In this document: in pieces, positions 1-9,270 of the stretch
Numbering within the stretch: the first letter of the stretch is position 1
Layout: every line of letters begins with the position of its first letter
Source: Desulfobacterales bacterium
GTDB lineage: Bacteria; Desulfobacterota; Desulfobacteria; Desulfobacterales; JARGFK01
Direction of reading: 5' to 3'
NCBI GenBank assembly: GCA_029211065.1
Contig: JARGFK010000018.1
Coordinates: 1 to 55,412, forward strand
DNA length: 55,412 nt
Notes under the pieces: generated by a model
Told to the model about the DNA's origin: nothing
The model's input: only the letters and a program-made list of their open reading frames with translations
Databases searched by the model: none
Position numbers and translations under genes: made by a program

Positions 1-61
1 CCCCGAAATCACCGGGTATCATCCAGGAAATTTTATATTTGCTATAAGCCAATCGCTTAAG

Positions 62-3000
62 TTAACGACATTGACTTTGAATTGTTAAATGAAACATGTC
101 CTCTCCGGCCATACACTTAAAAAGTAAGTGCTTTGCAGTCACGCCACCAAAAAAGAGGAAACCTCCGTATTCCGTTCCTGTGAATACATATGAACCTGAA
201 GGGCAAGCGTCATTACATTCGCAAAATAAACCCGCAAAATCTGTAAAGTTGATGGAGTTGTTTTTGACGTAGACAAAAAGATTTGCCCCGCCACCCAGCC
301 CAACCGGATCCGGCGTCAAGTATCTGCCTGTAGCAGGGTTATAGTACCGATGGTAGTTATAGTAGAGGCCTGTTTCATGATCATAATACTGGCCGGGGAA
401 TCTAAACTCATTTCCCACTACATTGGCGGTAATATTCACTTCCCCGAACGGCAGATAATCCGCCTGCCAGACCACCTCGGCATTTTCATCGGTCACCACC
501 TGTGGCGTTCCCAGGTGGTCCAGGTGATAAAAGACCAGTCGGCTTGTTTTTGACGCGGTTGAAATGGAAAAAGCCGTCCGGGCTGCCGTTGCAGTGTCCT
601 GCCCCTTCCTGTTTTTTTTGCCCTTGCTGATTACCCGGATGGTGTCAACGCCGCTGATCAGAAATGCATCCGCTTCCCCTTCGACAAGCATCTCAACTCC
701 GTCGCCCGGCTGCAGCGTGCCGGATACCCGGGCGCGGTCAAACTTGGCCATCAGGTTCGGGATGCCGTCGCTGTCAAAATCTTCCACCTGTACCCTGTCC
801 GCATAAACCGTACCATTTAAGGTGAGGGTTGCCGGATCAACTTCGGCCACATCAAAATCTTCCGGCAGCTGGATGAACGCCGTGACCCAGTTGCCGTGAC
901 TGTCGAGGTTCAGGGTGTCCGGATCAATGTCAACCAAAGCTTCAACTACCTGTTTACCACTTTTTATCCCGGCCAGCAAGCGGCCGTCCAGCCAGATGTA
1001 TTCGTTGACGATGTTGCCTTTGCCGTCTGCCTCGGCCATCAGGTTGCCCTGCTGGTCATACAGATAAATGATTTGTTGGCCGACTGCCGTTTTAACCACC
1101 CGCTGGCCCAGGGCGTTATAGACATATTCTCCCAAAACAGAACCATTATCCGCAGCTCGGATCAGCCGGTTGTTCTGGTTGTAGGAAAGGCTCCTGGTTC
1201 CCATGGCGGTGGGATTACCATTGGCGTCGTAGGTATAGGGCAGGCCGCCGGCGTCGGAAAGCCTGCTGGTTCCGGGAACGTAATTATAAATATCCACCGT
1301 GCCGTTGAGGTTTTTGCTGAGGCGGTTTCCCACATTATCGTAAATGTAGCTGATGGAACCATAGATCCCTTCTGCAGTGATCAGGCGGTTTAGCGGATCA
1401 TAACCGAACGACTGGCTGCGGGCGGGATCCAGCAGGTTGTCAATGTGGATGATATTGCCGCCCGGGTCATAGGTGAGGCTGCGGTTATAAACATTTTCCG
1501 TTTGGGCGGTTGTCGGCCGGTAAAGCTGATCAAAGCTGCCTAATAAGCCAAGGCCGTTTCCAAAGCTCAAGGCGGTTATGGGACCAAACGGCAAATGGAT
1601 GATTTCATTTGCGAGAACGGTTTCCGCCTCTTCAAAGATACTGGCAGCCTCTATGACCTGACCGGCGGCATCATACCGGTAACGGACCCTGCGGTTGTTG
1701 GGATAGGTGATTTCGCGAATTCTCCCGGCCGAGCTGTGGGCATAAAGGGTCGTGTGTTCAAATCCGTTTACCGTCCGGGTCTCCCGGATCAGACGTCCTG
1801 CAAAATCGTATCCGTATGATACGGCGCCGGACGGATCCCGGATGCCGGTAAGACGCCCCATGCCGTTTTGACCCTGATCATAAGAAAAGAATACGTTCTG
1901 GTCTGGATCCGGGTAATAAATGGCGGTCAGGCGATTTAAGGCATCATAGGTGTATTGAACCGTAATGCCCCTGGCATCGGTTTTGGAAATCAGGTTGTCG
2001 GCATTGTCATAGGCATAGGTGGCGGCGTTGGTGTCCGGCGAGTCGGTTTTAAGCAACCGGCCCGGATCATCCTGCTCGTAGACGGTGCGGTGGCCTTCGG
2101 CGTCCGTAACCGCAGCAAGATTATCGTTTCCGTCATAGTCATAGACCGTTTGAACGCCCCCGGGCCGGGTGACGGCCCTCAGGCGGTTCAGGCTGTCGTG
2201 GTTATAAAAGGTGGTTTTTGCAGCCGGGTCGGTGACGGCCTGGATATTGCCGCCGGCATCATAACTGTATTCGGTATAGGTGTTGTCCGGGTTGATCTCC
2301 TTCCAGAGCTTGCCGGGGTGCTGCGGTCCCTGGTAGCTAAAACGCCTGAAATAAAGCCGCTCGCCATCAAAAGCATGGATGCTTTGCTCTGCGATGTTTC
2401 CCTGCTGATCGTATCCGTAAAACAAATAATTTCCCAGGGGATCCTGGGCATTCGTGAGCCGGCCGTATACACTATCATAGACAAAGGCTGTAGACACACC
2501 GTCAGGATCGATGGATTCATGGAGGCTTCCTGCGGTGTCATAGCTAAATTCGGCGACAGCATTGTCTGCTTCCCGGGTGATGGAGGTAATGCGTCCGCGG
2601 CCGTCATAGGTCAAAAGGGTGGTATTGCCGTTTTCATCCGTGATACGGCCGGCCTGGCCGGCGCCGTCATAATCGGAATAACTGACGGCGCCGGTCAGGG
2701 GCCGGGTCACGGCAAGGAGGTCGCCCGAGGCGGCATTGTAAGAAAAGGCGATGGTGTCCTGGCTGCCGGGCAGGGGGCCGTCAATGGTCAGGACCTGACC
2801 CTTGCTGTTATACGTATAGGCGGTGGTGCGATCAAAGAGAACCACATAGCCGGCAGCATCCCGGGTAAACCCGCGCTCGATCAGCCGGTAGACCCGGCGG
2901 GTGGGGTTTTCATTCGGTGTTTCGTCGCCGTCACTGTCATAGTCCCAGATGGTGACCTTGCTGCCGCTTCCAAGGAGGCTGGTCTCGGTCCGGCTGAGTC

Positions 3001-4870
3001 TGGCGTCGATATCCGGGTGATACGTGTAGAAAATGGTTTTTTCATCCGAATTGCCCACGGCTTTTTTGAAGATGCGGGCATTGCCGCGGCTGTCAAAATC
3101 GTCAAACTGGTCGATCCGGCCGCCGGCGTATGCCACTTCGATGGCCCGGCCCAGGTTGTCATATTCGATGCGCGTGACTTCATCGCCGCAGTCGGCGCAG
3201 CCGGAAGGACCGCTGATATCCGTGACTTTTTTGCGACCGTCGATATCCCAGATGGCGTAGGTGCGGGCAATGCCGTAGGCGTCGGTCACCCGGACTTCGT
3301 TATTGCTGACGTAATGGATGCTGACGCCCTTGCCGTCCCGGGTAAAATTGCTAACGGCCCTGTCCTGGCTGTCATAGGTCCAGGAAGACAGCAGATGCCC
3401 CAGCTTGTCTTTTTTGGCGGTGAGGTTGTGATTGCCGGGATTTACATATTCATAATTGTAGCCGGAGCCGTCGGCATAGGTGACGGATATCAGGTTGCCG
3501 CTGGCGTCATATCCATAGTGCACCCAGATGCCATTGCCTACAGCTGGGGTTGTCGGGCCGGATATGGATTCTATCCTGCCATTACCGTCGTAATTAAAGG
3601 TGAGGGTCCGCCCGCCGGCTTCATCGACAACGGATGCCAGGCGGCCTGCGGCATCATAGGTCAGCAATCGATGCTTGCCGGAAGGTTCTTCAATCCGAAT
3701 AAGATATCGGCCTGAATTCCACATAAATCGGCGCCCATCCAGCCGGTACCAGACAAAGTTGCCGTTTTCCAGCTGCACATGGGATCGTTCCTTGAAAGCG
3801 CCGCCATGATCCGTAAAGTAAACGCCGCGGCCGGTCTCATCGATAATTCTCAGGTATGAAACGCCGTTATATACAATCCCTGTATTTAAAATAGCGCGGT
3901 AGTTGTGAATCCAGCCGTAGCCGCTGCCAACCAGGGTAGTGGAGCGGCTGTTGTAATATCGTGTAAATTCAAAATGCTGGCCACCCGGGGAGGGAAAACT
4001 CAAGTCTGTCTGGGATTCAAAGTTGTTGCCGTTGTATATCGATATGGGATTGCCGACTTTTTCTTTTTCACATACAGGATATTTAGCATCAGGATCTTTG
4101 CCGAAGTCAACATTCAGGGGCGCATACTGCTTGGGCGCGTAACTTGAAAGCAACTGTTCAGGACAACAGCCCGCCGCCTTCTGTTCAGGGGTGCGCGAAT
4201 CGCCGAAGGGACCCCAATTCGTTATACAGCCGGGTTCCGATCCAGAATTAAACAAGGCTATTAACCCATCCGATTGTTGCAAACAAGTTGGGCACATAGG
4301 ACCACAACAGGCGGTACTTACATTCCAACATATTTGAGAACCAATATAAGTGCCGTCACAACGGTACTTTTGAAAACGGCGTTCTATATTAACACCAAAA
4401 CCTGCTCGCGTGCCGCAAGGATATTCTTCGCATCTGGGATAGCCGCCAAACGAAACGGCTTTTAGACGATAAGCAGGCTCAATGACTGTGAACGCGGTAA
4501 CTGATGTCGTATAGGTGTTTATGGCGATTTGAATTGAACCGGTATTGCCATAAGAATCGACCACCTGAATTGTAGGATTGTTTGCACAATTGGGATTAGA
4601 AGTCGGTGCGGTATAGGCTGTACTTTGCCCCGAGGCGACACTTAAGGTCCCCCCACCGCTTTCAATGCTCCATGTATAGGTGTTGCCGGTTTGATAGTTC
4701 ATGATGGACAGAACCTGCTGTTCACCCGGGGTCATTTTTGTTTGGCCGCTGATGATGGGTGCTTCTACGGCGATGGCGACTTGTCCAGGAAGGATTAAAA
4801 TTAAAAGGGTGGCGAACAGGAAGGAAAGCGCACGTTTGCAGAAATGTTTTTCGAGTTTAAAATGATCCAT
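62..4870 (-). CDS. RHS/YD-repeat secreted protein
   Basis: A very long protein (about 1600 residues) with an N-terminal signal peptide (hydrophobic run ending near PGQVAIA), an Ig-like segment, a Cys-rich stretch around residues 145-240, and a DUF6531-like entry domain near residue 270-345. Dozens of YD repeats (pattern YDxxGN/GRL) fill residues 400-1350. The RHS core follows near the C-terminus, with GLYYNYHRYYNP and GRYLTPDPVGL. RHS proteins form a cocoon-like shell around a variable C-terminal domain. Here the tail after the core is only about 53 residues and Cys-rich (FCECNDACPSG), and I cannot assign it. ATG at 4870 is chosen because the alternative ATG at 4882 abuts the AGGAGG Shine-Dalgarno. 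No immunity gene is visible in the 61 bases downstream. Confidence 0.9.
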   Translation of the reverse strand: MDHFKLEKHFCKRALSFLFATLLILILPGQVAIAVEAPIISGQTKMTPGEQQVLSIMNYQTGNTYTWSIESGGGTLSVASGQSTAYTAPTSNPNCANNPTIQVVDSYGNTGSIQIAINTYTTSVTAFTVIEPAYRLKAVSFGGYPRCEEYPCGTRAGFGVNIERRFQKYRCDGTYIGSQICWNVSTACCGPMCPTCLQQSDGLIALFNSGSEPGCITNWGPFGDSRTPEQKAAGCCPEQLLSSYAPKQYAPLNVDFGKDPDAKYPVCEKEKVGNPISIYNGNNFESQTDLSFPSPGGQHFEFTRYYNSRSTTLVGSGYGWIHNYRAILNTGIVYNGVSYLRIIDETGRGVYFTDHGGAFKERSHVQLENGNFVWYRLDGRRFMWNSGRYLIRIEEPSGKHRLLTYDAAGRLASVVDEAGGRTLTFNYDGNGRIESISGPTTPAVGNGIWVHYGYDASGNLISVTYADGSGYNYEYVNPGNHNLTAKKDKLGHLLSSWTYDSQDRAVSNFTRDGKGVSIHYVSNNEVRVTDAYGIARTYAIWDIDGRKKVTDISGPSGCADCGDEVTRIEYDNLGRAIEVAYAGGRIDQFDDFDSRGNARIFKKAVGNSDEKTIFYTYHPDIDARLSRTETSLLGSGSKVTIWDYDSDGDETPNENPTRRVYRLIERGFTRDAAGYVVLFDRTTAYTYNSKGQVLTIDGPLPGSQDTIAFSYNAASGDLLAVTRPLTGAVSYSDYDGAGQAGRITDENGNTTLLTYDGRGRITSITREADNAVAEFSYDTAGSLHESIDPDGVSTAFVYDSVYGRLTNAQDPLGNYLFYGYDQQGNIAEQSIHAFDGERLYFRRFSYQGPQHPGKLWKEINPDNTYTEYSYDAGGNIQAVTDPAAKTTFYNHDSLNRLRAVTRPGGVQTVYDYDGNDNLAAVTDAEGHRTVYEQDDPGRLLKTDSPDTNAATYAYDNADNLISKTDARGITVQYTYDALNRLTAIYYPDPDQNVFFSYDQGQNGMGRLTGIRDPSGAVSYGYDFAGRLIRETRTVNGFEHTTLYAHSSAGRIREITYPNNRRVRYRYDAAGQVIEAASIFEEAETVLANEIIHLPFGPITALSFGNGLGLLGSFDQLYRPTTAQTENVYNRSLTYDPGGNIIHIDNLLDPARSQSFGYDPLNRLITAEGIYGSISYIYDNVGNRLSKNLNGTVDIYNYVPGTSRLSDAGGLPYTYDANGNPTAMGTRSLSYNQNNRLIRAADNGSVLGEYVYNALGQRVVKTAVGQQIIYLYDQQGNLMAEADGKGNIVNEYIWLDGRLLAGIKSGKQVVEALVDIDPDTLNLDSHGNWVTAFIQLPEDFDVAEVDPATLTLNGTVYADRVQVEDFDSDGIPNLMAKFDRARVSGTLQPGDGVEMLVEGEADAFLISGVDTIRVISKGKKNRKGQDTATAARTAFSISTASKTSRLVFYHLDHLGTPQVVTDENAEVVWQADYLPFGEVNITANVVGNEFRFPGQYYDHETGLYYNYHRYYNPATGRYLTPDPVGLGGGANLFVYVKNNSINFTDFAGLFCECNDACPSGSYVFTGTEYGGFLFFGGVTAKHLLFKCMAGEDMFHLTIQSQCR

Positions 4871-5119
4871 GGTTCTCACCATCCTCCTTTTAAACTAAAA
4901 ATGTTAACTGCTAATTAAAAGTAATGGTGGTGAAGGAGAGGGGTACAGATACGTCCACAAATATTAGCAAGGTTCGGGCCAAAATTTGACTACCCATTAA
5001 CAATTCATCAAACAAACGATATAACTCGTTTAAAAAATAAAACATAATGTACTTTTAGAAAACGGCGGCATCCGGTTGTGATAGCTTGAATATCGGGAAA
5101 ATTGAGAATTAGGCCCATG

Positions 5120-5166
5120 TTATGCACAAAAAAATGTGCACGCCATGCACATAATTTTGTGCATAA
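5120..5166. promoter_or_regulatory. DnaA-box-like inverted cluster
   Basis: Two exact matches to the DnaA consensus TTATNCACA face each other: TTATGCACA at 5120-5128 (plus) and its reverse complement TGTGCATAA at 5158-5166. Two shorter copies lie between them (TGTGCA 5135-5140 and TGCACA 5146-5151). A weaker 7/9 match to the box, TGTGGGGAA, follows at 5227-5235. The spacing and symmetry are unlikely to be random. It could instead be the operator of another regulator recognising TGCACA. Confidence 0.45.
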
Positions 5167-5334
5167 TCATTTTTGACCGCCTGTATCAGTTTTCTGGATG
5201 TAATGATGTAATTTGGTGGGGACGTCTGTGGGGAAAAAGCTTTGTATGCTTATAACGTTTAGAATTATTAATAAAGCATATTTTAACCCGTGCGATGAAG
5301 ATTCATAAGATTCCTCTTTGGGTGAATGTTGAAA

Positions 5335-5350
5335 TGTTTCACGTGAAACA
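5335..5350. promoter_or_regulatory. parS chromosome-partition site 1
   Basis: The palindrome TGTTTCACGTGAAACA matches the universal bacterial parS 16-mer, the ParB (Spo0J) loading site, at every base. parS sites cluster around the replication origin, and a second identical site lies 4.75 kb away. Confidence 0.9.
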
Positions 5351-5441
5351 GGCAAAAGCCGAAAATGGATTGGGCAATTTTATATGGCAGGGCGCACAAT
5401 TTTTTGTGCAACTATAAAGGCGTGCTTTAAGCGGCGCTATC

Positions 5442-6479
5442 CTAAACGACCTTTAATTCATTTTCGGCCAGGGAATTGTCCGTAACCATAGCGATGGACT
5501 GCAAACCAAACTCTTTTTTAAGCGTCATAATATTCTGGTTGCGAATCCCCTGAAGACGGGACAGGCTGCGGGGGTGAATCTGTATGCTAATGGATTCGGG
5601 ACTGTTTTTTAAATTTTGCAGCAGCGACCGGGCTTTGTCCAGAAAAAAGTCGGCATATACAAGCTGGCCGAAGGCCGGGTGATAGGGGCCGGCCAGGATA
5701 TTTGTGCCGGCGTCAAGCTCTTCCGAAGACTGCAGACCCATGCGGATGACCGGAATACCGCGGGCTTCAAAAATCCGGTAGAATTTTTTGGCGAGGGAAA
5801 CAGCCGCTTCCAGTGATAGGGGTTGATATTCCCCCCTTTGGAACAGCCGGGCCAGGGGGCTGTTTTTAAGGACCACGGTGGGATAGATGCGGACAAAGTC
5901 GGGTGAGAGATCAACTGTTTTTTGTGCACTTTTGACGGCGCGGGCTTCATTGTCACCGGGAAGGCCCAACATGAGCTGCAGGCCGATTTGGTATTTTTTC
6001 TCCTTCAGCAGCTCCACCGCCTTTTGCGTGTTTTTTGCCGTGTGCCCACGGTTGGAAAGTGTCAGCACGCTGTCATCCATGGACTGGACCCCGAGCTCGA
6101 TGGCGGAGATGGGAAAAGCTTTCAGCCAGTTGAGCCGGACGGCATCAATGGTGTCCGGCCGGGTGGAAAAACGGATGCTGTCCACTTTGCCGGCCCGGAC
6201 AAATGCGGCGGCTTCTTCCAGCAACATCCGGACATTTTTTTCCGCAAGGCCCAGAAAATTTCCACCGTAAAAGGCGATTTGAACGTTTTTTCGCGTTTTG
6301 TTCTTATAGGCGACAAACGAATTCACCTGTTCGCAAAGGGATTCCGCACTCGGCAGAGATGGTTTTTCACCAGTGATGGCTGTCTGATCGCAGAACACGC
6401 AGCGGTTGGGGCAGCCGGCATGGGGCAAAAAAACAGGGATGATAAATGGTTTTTTAGTTTTGCGGCTGCCGGTATTCAT
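5442..6479 (-). CDS. radical SAM protein, Elp3/YhcC-like
   Basis: A 345-residue radical SAM enzyme. The [4Fe-4S]-binding motif CPNRCVFCD (CxxxCxxC) is at residues 23-31, followed by the SAM-binding YGGNFLGL loop and the SIRFSTRPD strand typical of the Elp3-like group (COG1243). The C-terminal acetyltransferase domain of true Elp3 is absent. The substrate is unknown; tRNA or heme-related chemistry are both possible in this superfamily. It follows rnc by about 75 bases on the same strand and probably shares its transcript. Confidence 0.75.
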   Translation of the reverse strand: MNTGSRKTKKPFIIPVFLPHAGCPNRCVFCDQTAITGEKPSLPSAESLCEQVNSFVAYKNKTRKNVQIAFYGGNFLGLAEKNVRMLLEEAAAFVRAGKVDSIRFSTRPDTIDAVRLNWLKAFPISAIELGVQSMDDSVLTLSNRGHTAKNTQKAVELLKEKKYQIGLQLMLGLPGDNEARAVKSAQKTVDLSPDFVRIYPTVVLKNSPLARLFQRGEYQPLSLEAAVSLAKKFYRIFEARGIPVIRMGLQSSEELDAGTNILAGPYHPAFGQLVYADFFLDKARSLLQNLKNSPESISIQIHPRSLSRLQGIRNQNIMTLKKEFGLQSIAMVTDNSLAENELKVV

Positions 6480-6554
6480 TTTCGTTTCTCTTGAACCCTG
6501 GACCCCTCGGCGCTTTGAATCCTTTCAGGGTCATCCACTCTTTTGGGTGTGATC

Positions 6555-7259
6555 CTAACTGGTTAACATTTCCAGGGCCAGCCGCGCGGCTTCCTGTTCG
6601 GCCGCCTTTTTGCTCTTGCCGATGCCGTCGGCCTGCAGGGAAGCAAATGCCACCCGGGCGGTGAAGGTTTTGTCATGATCCGGGCCGTTTTCATCAACCA
6701 AATGGTAGGTGGGGGTTTCGCTGTGGATTTGCTGCACCAATTCCTGGAGCCGGGTTTTAAAATCAGGAATGGCGGTCGGCCGGGCGATGGTTTCAAACAG
6801 ATCGGCGAAGCGGGCTTCAATGATTTGAAATGCGGCTGAAAATCCGCCGTCCAGGTAGATTGCGGCCAGCAGGGCCTCAAAGGCGTTGGCCAGGATCGAT
6901 TTTTTCTTGCGGCCCAGGGTCTGCAGCTCGCCCTTTCCAAGCTGAATATAATTTCCCAGGTTTATGGCAACGGCAAAGGCCGCCAGGCGGGACTCGTTGA
7001 CAATCCCGGCCCGCAGGCGCGAAAGTTCGCCTTCTTTCAGCTCCGGATTGCGCTGCATGAGGATATGCCCCACCACCAGGTTCAGAACTGCATCTCCTAA
7101 AAACTCCAGCCGTTCGTTATCGCGCAGGCCTGTATCAGGCTGTTCATTGGCATAGGAGCTGTGCCGCAGGGCCTCTTGGAGCAGATTCTTGTCCTTGAAT
7201 TCATAGGAAATTGTCTGTTCAATCAGGTGTAGATCGCTCTCTTCCATAGTACCGCACAT
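6555..7259 (-). CDS. rnc: ribonuclease III
   Basis: A double-strand-specific endoribonuclease that processes rRNA precursors and other structured RNAs. The catalytic signature NERLEFLGDAVL is at residues 48-59. The second acidic cluster is in the helix around FEALLAAIYLDGG, and a C-terminal double-stranded-RNA-binding domain (FKTRLQELVQQ to the end) is present. The length of 234 residues is normal. No clear Shine-Dalgarno precedes either ATG; a start at 7247 (MEESD) is an equally good alternative. It lies between the PHP gene and the radical SAM gene, all on the minus strand. Confidence 0.95.
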   Translation of the reverse strand: MCGTMEESDLHLIEQTISYEFKDKNLLQEALRHSSYANEQPDTGLRDNERLEFLGDAVLNLVVGHILMQRNPELKEGELSRLRAGIVNESRLAAFAVAINLGNYIQLGKGELQTLGRKKKSILANAFEALLAAIYLDGGFSAAFQIIEARFADLFETIARPTAIPDFKTRLQELVQQIHSETPTYHLVDENGPDHDKTFTARVAFASLQADGIGKSKKAAEQEAARLALEMLTS

Positions 7260-7312
7260 ACGTTTATTTTGTGAATACAGGCATCAGGGGGAAACGGTTA
7301 AATCAAAAAGCG

Positions 7313-8191
7313 TTATCGATGGAGATTTTGCTGCAGTTTTTCGTAAATCTCATAAGGTACGAAAAAATCACCCCTTCCGATGCCCATTTGAATTTCGGGT
7401 TTGAGGCTGCCATGAAAGTCCGTGCCGCCGGTCATGAGCAGACCGTGCTTTTGGGCCAGCTCCATACACTGGGCGGTATATTCCGGCGGATGGTCCGGAT
7501 AATACACTTCCAGCCCTTTGAGTCCCATGGCTTTCATCATGATCACCAGATCTTCAAGTTCTTTTTCGCTTTCGGTCTCCAGCAGATAAGGATGCGCTAA
7601 AACCGGAAGGCCGCCGGCGCTGCTTATGAGCGAGATGGCCTGGGACGTATCGACCCGGAATTTGTCTACATAAGCGGGTCTCCCTTTTCCCAGATAATTG
7701 TCAAAAGCATCGTTAATGGAGCGGGCGTATCCTTTTTTTACCATCAGGCGGGCAATATGGGGCCTTCCCAATAGTCCGTCTCCGGCGATGCGGTTCACTT
7801 CCTCAAGGGTAATATCCAGGCCGAGCTTGTTCAGGCGTTCGATGATGCGTGGATTTCGGTTGTTGCGGGCATCCTGCAATTGAAAGAGTATCTGGTTTAA
7901 AAGCGGATCCTCGGGGCGAACGCCGTAACCCAGAATATGAAAACTTCCGGGGCAACGGAATGGCGGGGGTGGGGTTGCACTGATTTCAACTCCGGTCAGG
8001 AATCGAACCGAGGGCGGAATGCCGATGCGAAACGATTCCTTGACACCGTCCAGGGTGTCATGATCGGTAATGGCGATTGCACCAAGTTCGAGTTCGTGGG
8101 CCAGTGTAAGGATTTGGGCCGGGGTCGACGTGCCATCGGATACAGTGGTGTGAATATGAAGGTCAATCCTCACACAGTGGTTACAATCCAA
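7313..8191 (-). CDS. PHP-domain phosphoesterase (YciV/TrpH type)
   Basis: A PHP metal-dependent phosphoesterase of 292 residues, resembling the YciV/TrpH group, whose characterised members hydrolyse 3',5'-nucleoside bisphosphates and short RNA 5' ends. Metal-ligand motifs seen are DLHIHTTVSDG near the N-terminus, ITDHDTL, LAHPYL and GTDFHG near the C-terminus. The start is TTG at 8191, overlapping the end of dksA by 11 bases; GTG at 8173 is an alternative that would begin just before the first metal motif. Translational coupling to dksA is likely. The specific substrate is inferred from family only. Confidence 0.85.
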   Translation of the reverse strand: MDCNHCVRIDLHIHTTVSDGTSTPAQILTLAHELELGAIAITDHDTLDGVKESFRIGIPPSVRFLTGVEISATPPPPFRCPGSFHILGYGVRPEDPLLNQILFQLQDARNNRNPRIIERLNKLGLDITLEEVNRIAGDGLLGRPHIARLMVKKGYARSINDAFDNYLGKGRPAYVDKFRVDTSQAISLISSAGGLPVLAHPYLLETESEKELEDLVIMMKAMGLKGLEVYYPDHPPEYTAQCMELAQKHGLLMTGGTDFHGSLKPEIQMGIGRGDFFVPYEIYEKLQQNLHR

Positions 8192-8543
8192 GGGCTTTCT
8201 CTAACGCCTCCTCTTTGGTTTTGCAATCAATGCACTGTGTCGTGACCGATCTGGCCTTAAGCCGCTTTACGGTAATTTCTTCACCACAGGATTCGCACAT
8301 ACCAAAGGTGCCGTCGTCAATCCGTTCAAGGGCCTTTTTGATTTTTTTGATCAACTTGCTTTCACGGTCTCTGATGCGCAGCATGAAATTGCGGTCCGCC
8401 TCGAGGGAAGCGCGATCGGTGGGATCCGGGAAATTTTCCTTGGGGGCCGTCATTCCGGAAACCGTATCATCCGCCTGACTCAATAGTTGTTCCAGCTGAT
8501 GGGTTAAAAGTTTTTTAAAGTAGTTTAAATCTTTCTTTTTCAT
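8181..8543 (-). CDS. dksA: DksA/TraR-family RNA polymerase regulator
   Basis: A 120-residue protein with an N-terminal coiled coil and a C-terminal four-cysteine zinc finger (CESC and CIDC about 17 residues apart). DksA inserts its coiled coil into the RNA polymerase secondary channel and, with ppGpp, adjusts transcription of rRNA and amino-acid genes. The conserved DPTDRAS segment contains the acidic tip. ATG at 8543 is preferred because AAAGG lies 7-8 bases upstream; an upstream TTG at 8558 would overlap that site. It is the first gene of the unit with the PHP gene. Confidence 0.85.
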   Translation of the reverse strand: MKKKDLNYFKKLLTHQLEQLLSQADDTVSGMTAPKENFPDPTDRASLEADRNFMLRIRDRESKLIKKIKKALERIDDGTFGMCESCGEEITVKRLKARSVTTQCIDCKTKEEALEKALGL

Positions 8544-8913
8544 AAGCAGCCTTTTCAAAAATGAGAATTATCTGATTGACGCGTTGGTGTCGGCATTTCT
8601 CAGCTGATGCGCCTGCCCAAAACAACCTTTAAGATACATGATGCATTTGCCGACCAAAGCATACAGCCGGGACGCCAAGATTAAATTTGAAAAAGGATCA
8701 TTACATATTAGCACCAAAAGTAAAAATTTGTAACATATGTTAAATTTTATGTAAAGGATTAAATAGCCTATCATCAAGGTCAAGGCCGATCTCAAAAATT
8801 TTCTTTTGGAAAGGATTCAAGACCCCTGCAGTCCCGTCAGGGCGAGGCAGGGTTTGCGTTCGCTGTTGCGGTTCAGGGTCTGTGTCCGGCACCGGTCCCG
8901 TCAGCCGTTAATG
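8544..8913. other. intergenic stretch with a dispersed repeat
   Basis: No supported gene. A 75-codon minus-strand frame at 8568-8795 has no Shine-Dalgarno and no recognisable features. The only structure is one copy of a GC-rich dispersed repeat (8824-8875). Confidence 0.5.
8824..8875 (+). repeat. 52-bp dispersed intergenic repeat, copy A
   Basis: This stretch aligns without gaps to 19770-19821, with about 43 of 52 bases identical. The first 13 bases (CCCTGCAGTCCCG) are identical and 19 of the last 21 match. Both copies are intergenic and GC-rich compared with their surroundings, as expected for a REP-like element. Confidence 0.7.
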
Positions 8914-9270
8914 TCAGCGGGGTTTTTCCAAATGCCCTTCTTTTCGCAGCAGATCCTGATACCAGCAGCTAAATTCGAACATTCCCACGAACCGTTCGTC
9001 GCTGTTGATGATTCCCAGACAGATCTCCAGAACACCCCGACCATATGCATTGCTGTATTGCTCAAGGGGTCGCGATTGTAAAAATTCTCTGACCAGCATT
9101 TGAGACGTTCGCTTGGTGGGGTCACGACGGATATCGATGGGGTCTTTGGGCTCCTGAAAAGGATCCCAGCGGTCATATCCCTTTTTGAGGATGTGCTGCT
9201 GGCGCCGGGGGGACATGCTGTTAAAAATGGCCTTTTTTCTCTCCTCCTCATCCGGATTGTGCGGGGTCAT
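8914..9270 (-). CDS. conserved hypothetical protein, 118 aa
   Basis: I do not recognise this small soluble protein. It is hydrophilic, starting with the acidic/basic stretch MTPHNPDEEERKK, and has a compact second half with several aromatics (FVGMFEFSCWYQDLLRK). ATG at 9270 is chosen because AAGGAGG lies just upstream; the start overlaps the end of the YkgJ-family gene by 23 bases, so the two are very probably co-translated. No signal peptide or membrane segment is seen. Confidence 0.7.
   Translation of the reverse strand: MTPHNPDEEERKKAIFNSMSPRRQQHILKKGYDRWDPFQEPKDPIDIRRDPTKRTSQMLVREFLQSRPLEQYSNAYGRGVLEICLGIINSDERFVGMFEFSCWYQDLLRKEGHLEKPR

Larger units (their letters stand above)
4883..5441. 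other. AT-rich gene-free stretch, candidate DnaA-binding/origin region
   Basis: No convincing gene lies in these 559 bases. A 62-codon frame at 5167-5355 begins inside the parS palindrome and looks like chance. The stretch holds an AT-rich part (about 4980-5060), a cluster of DnaA-box-like 9-mers (5120-5166, 5227-5235), a perfect parS (5335-5350) and a small hairpin GCACAA-tttt-TTGTGC (5394-5409). Together with the mnmE-rpmH cluster 5-10 kb away this makes it a candidate replication-origin or origin-proximal regulatory region; this is inference. Confidence 0.4.

Noticed and set aside
1955-3715. 586-codon plus-strand frame opposite the RHS gene
   Set aside because: A shadow of the highly repetitive YD-repeat coding sequence on the other strand; Val/Gly/Ile-rich without domains.
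5167-5355. 62-codon minus-strand reading frame upstream of the RHS gene
   Set aside because: It starts inside the parS palindrome, has no Shine-Dalgarno, and runs through the DnaA-box-like cluster; chance frame.
8568-8795. 75-codon minus-strand frame between dksA and the 118-residue protein gene
   Set aside because: No ribosome-binding site, no family features, AT-rich sequence.
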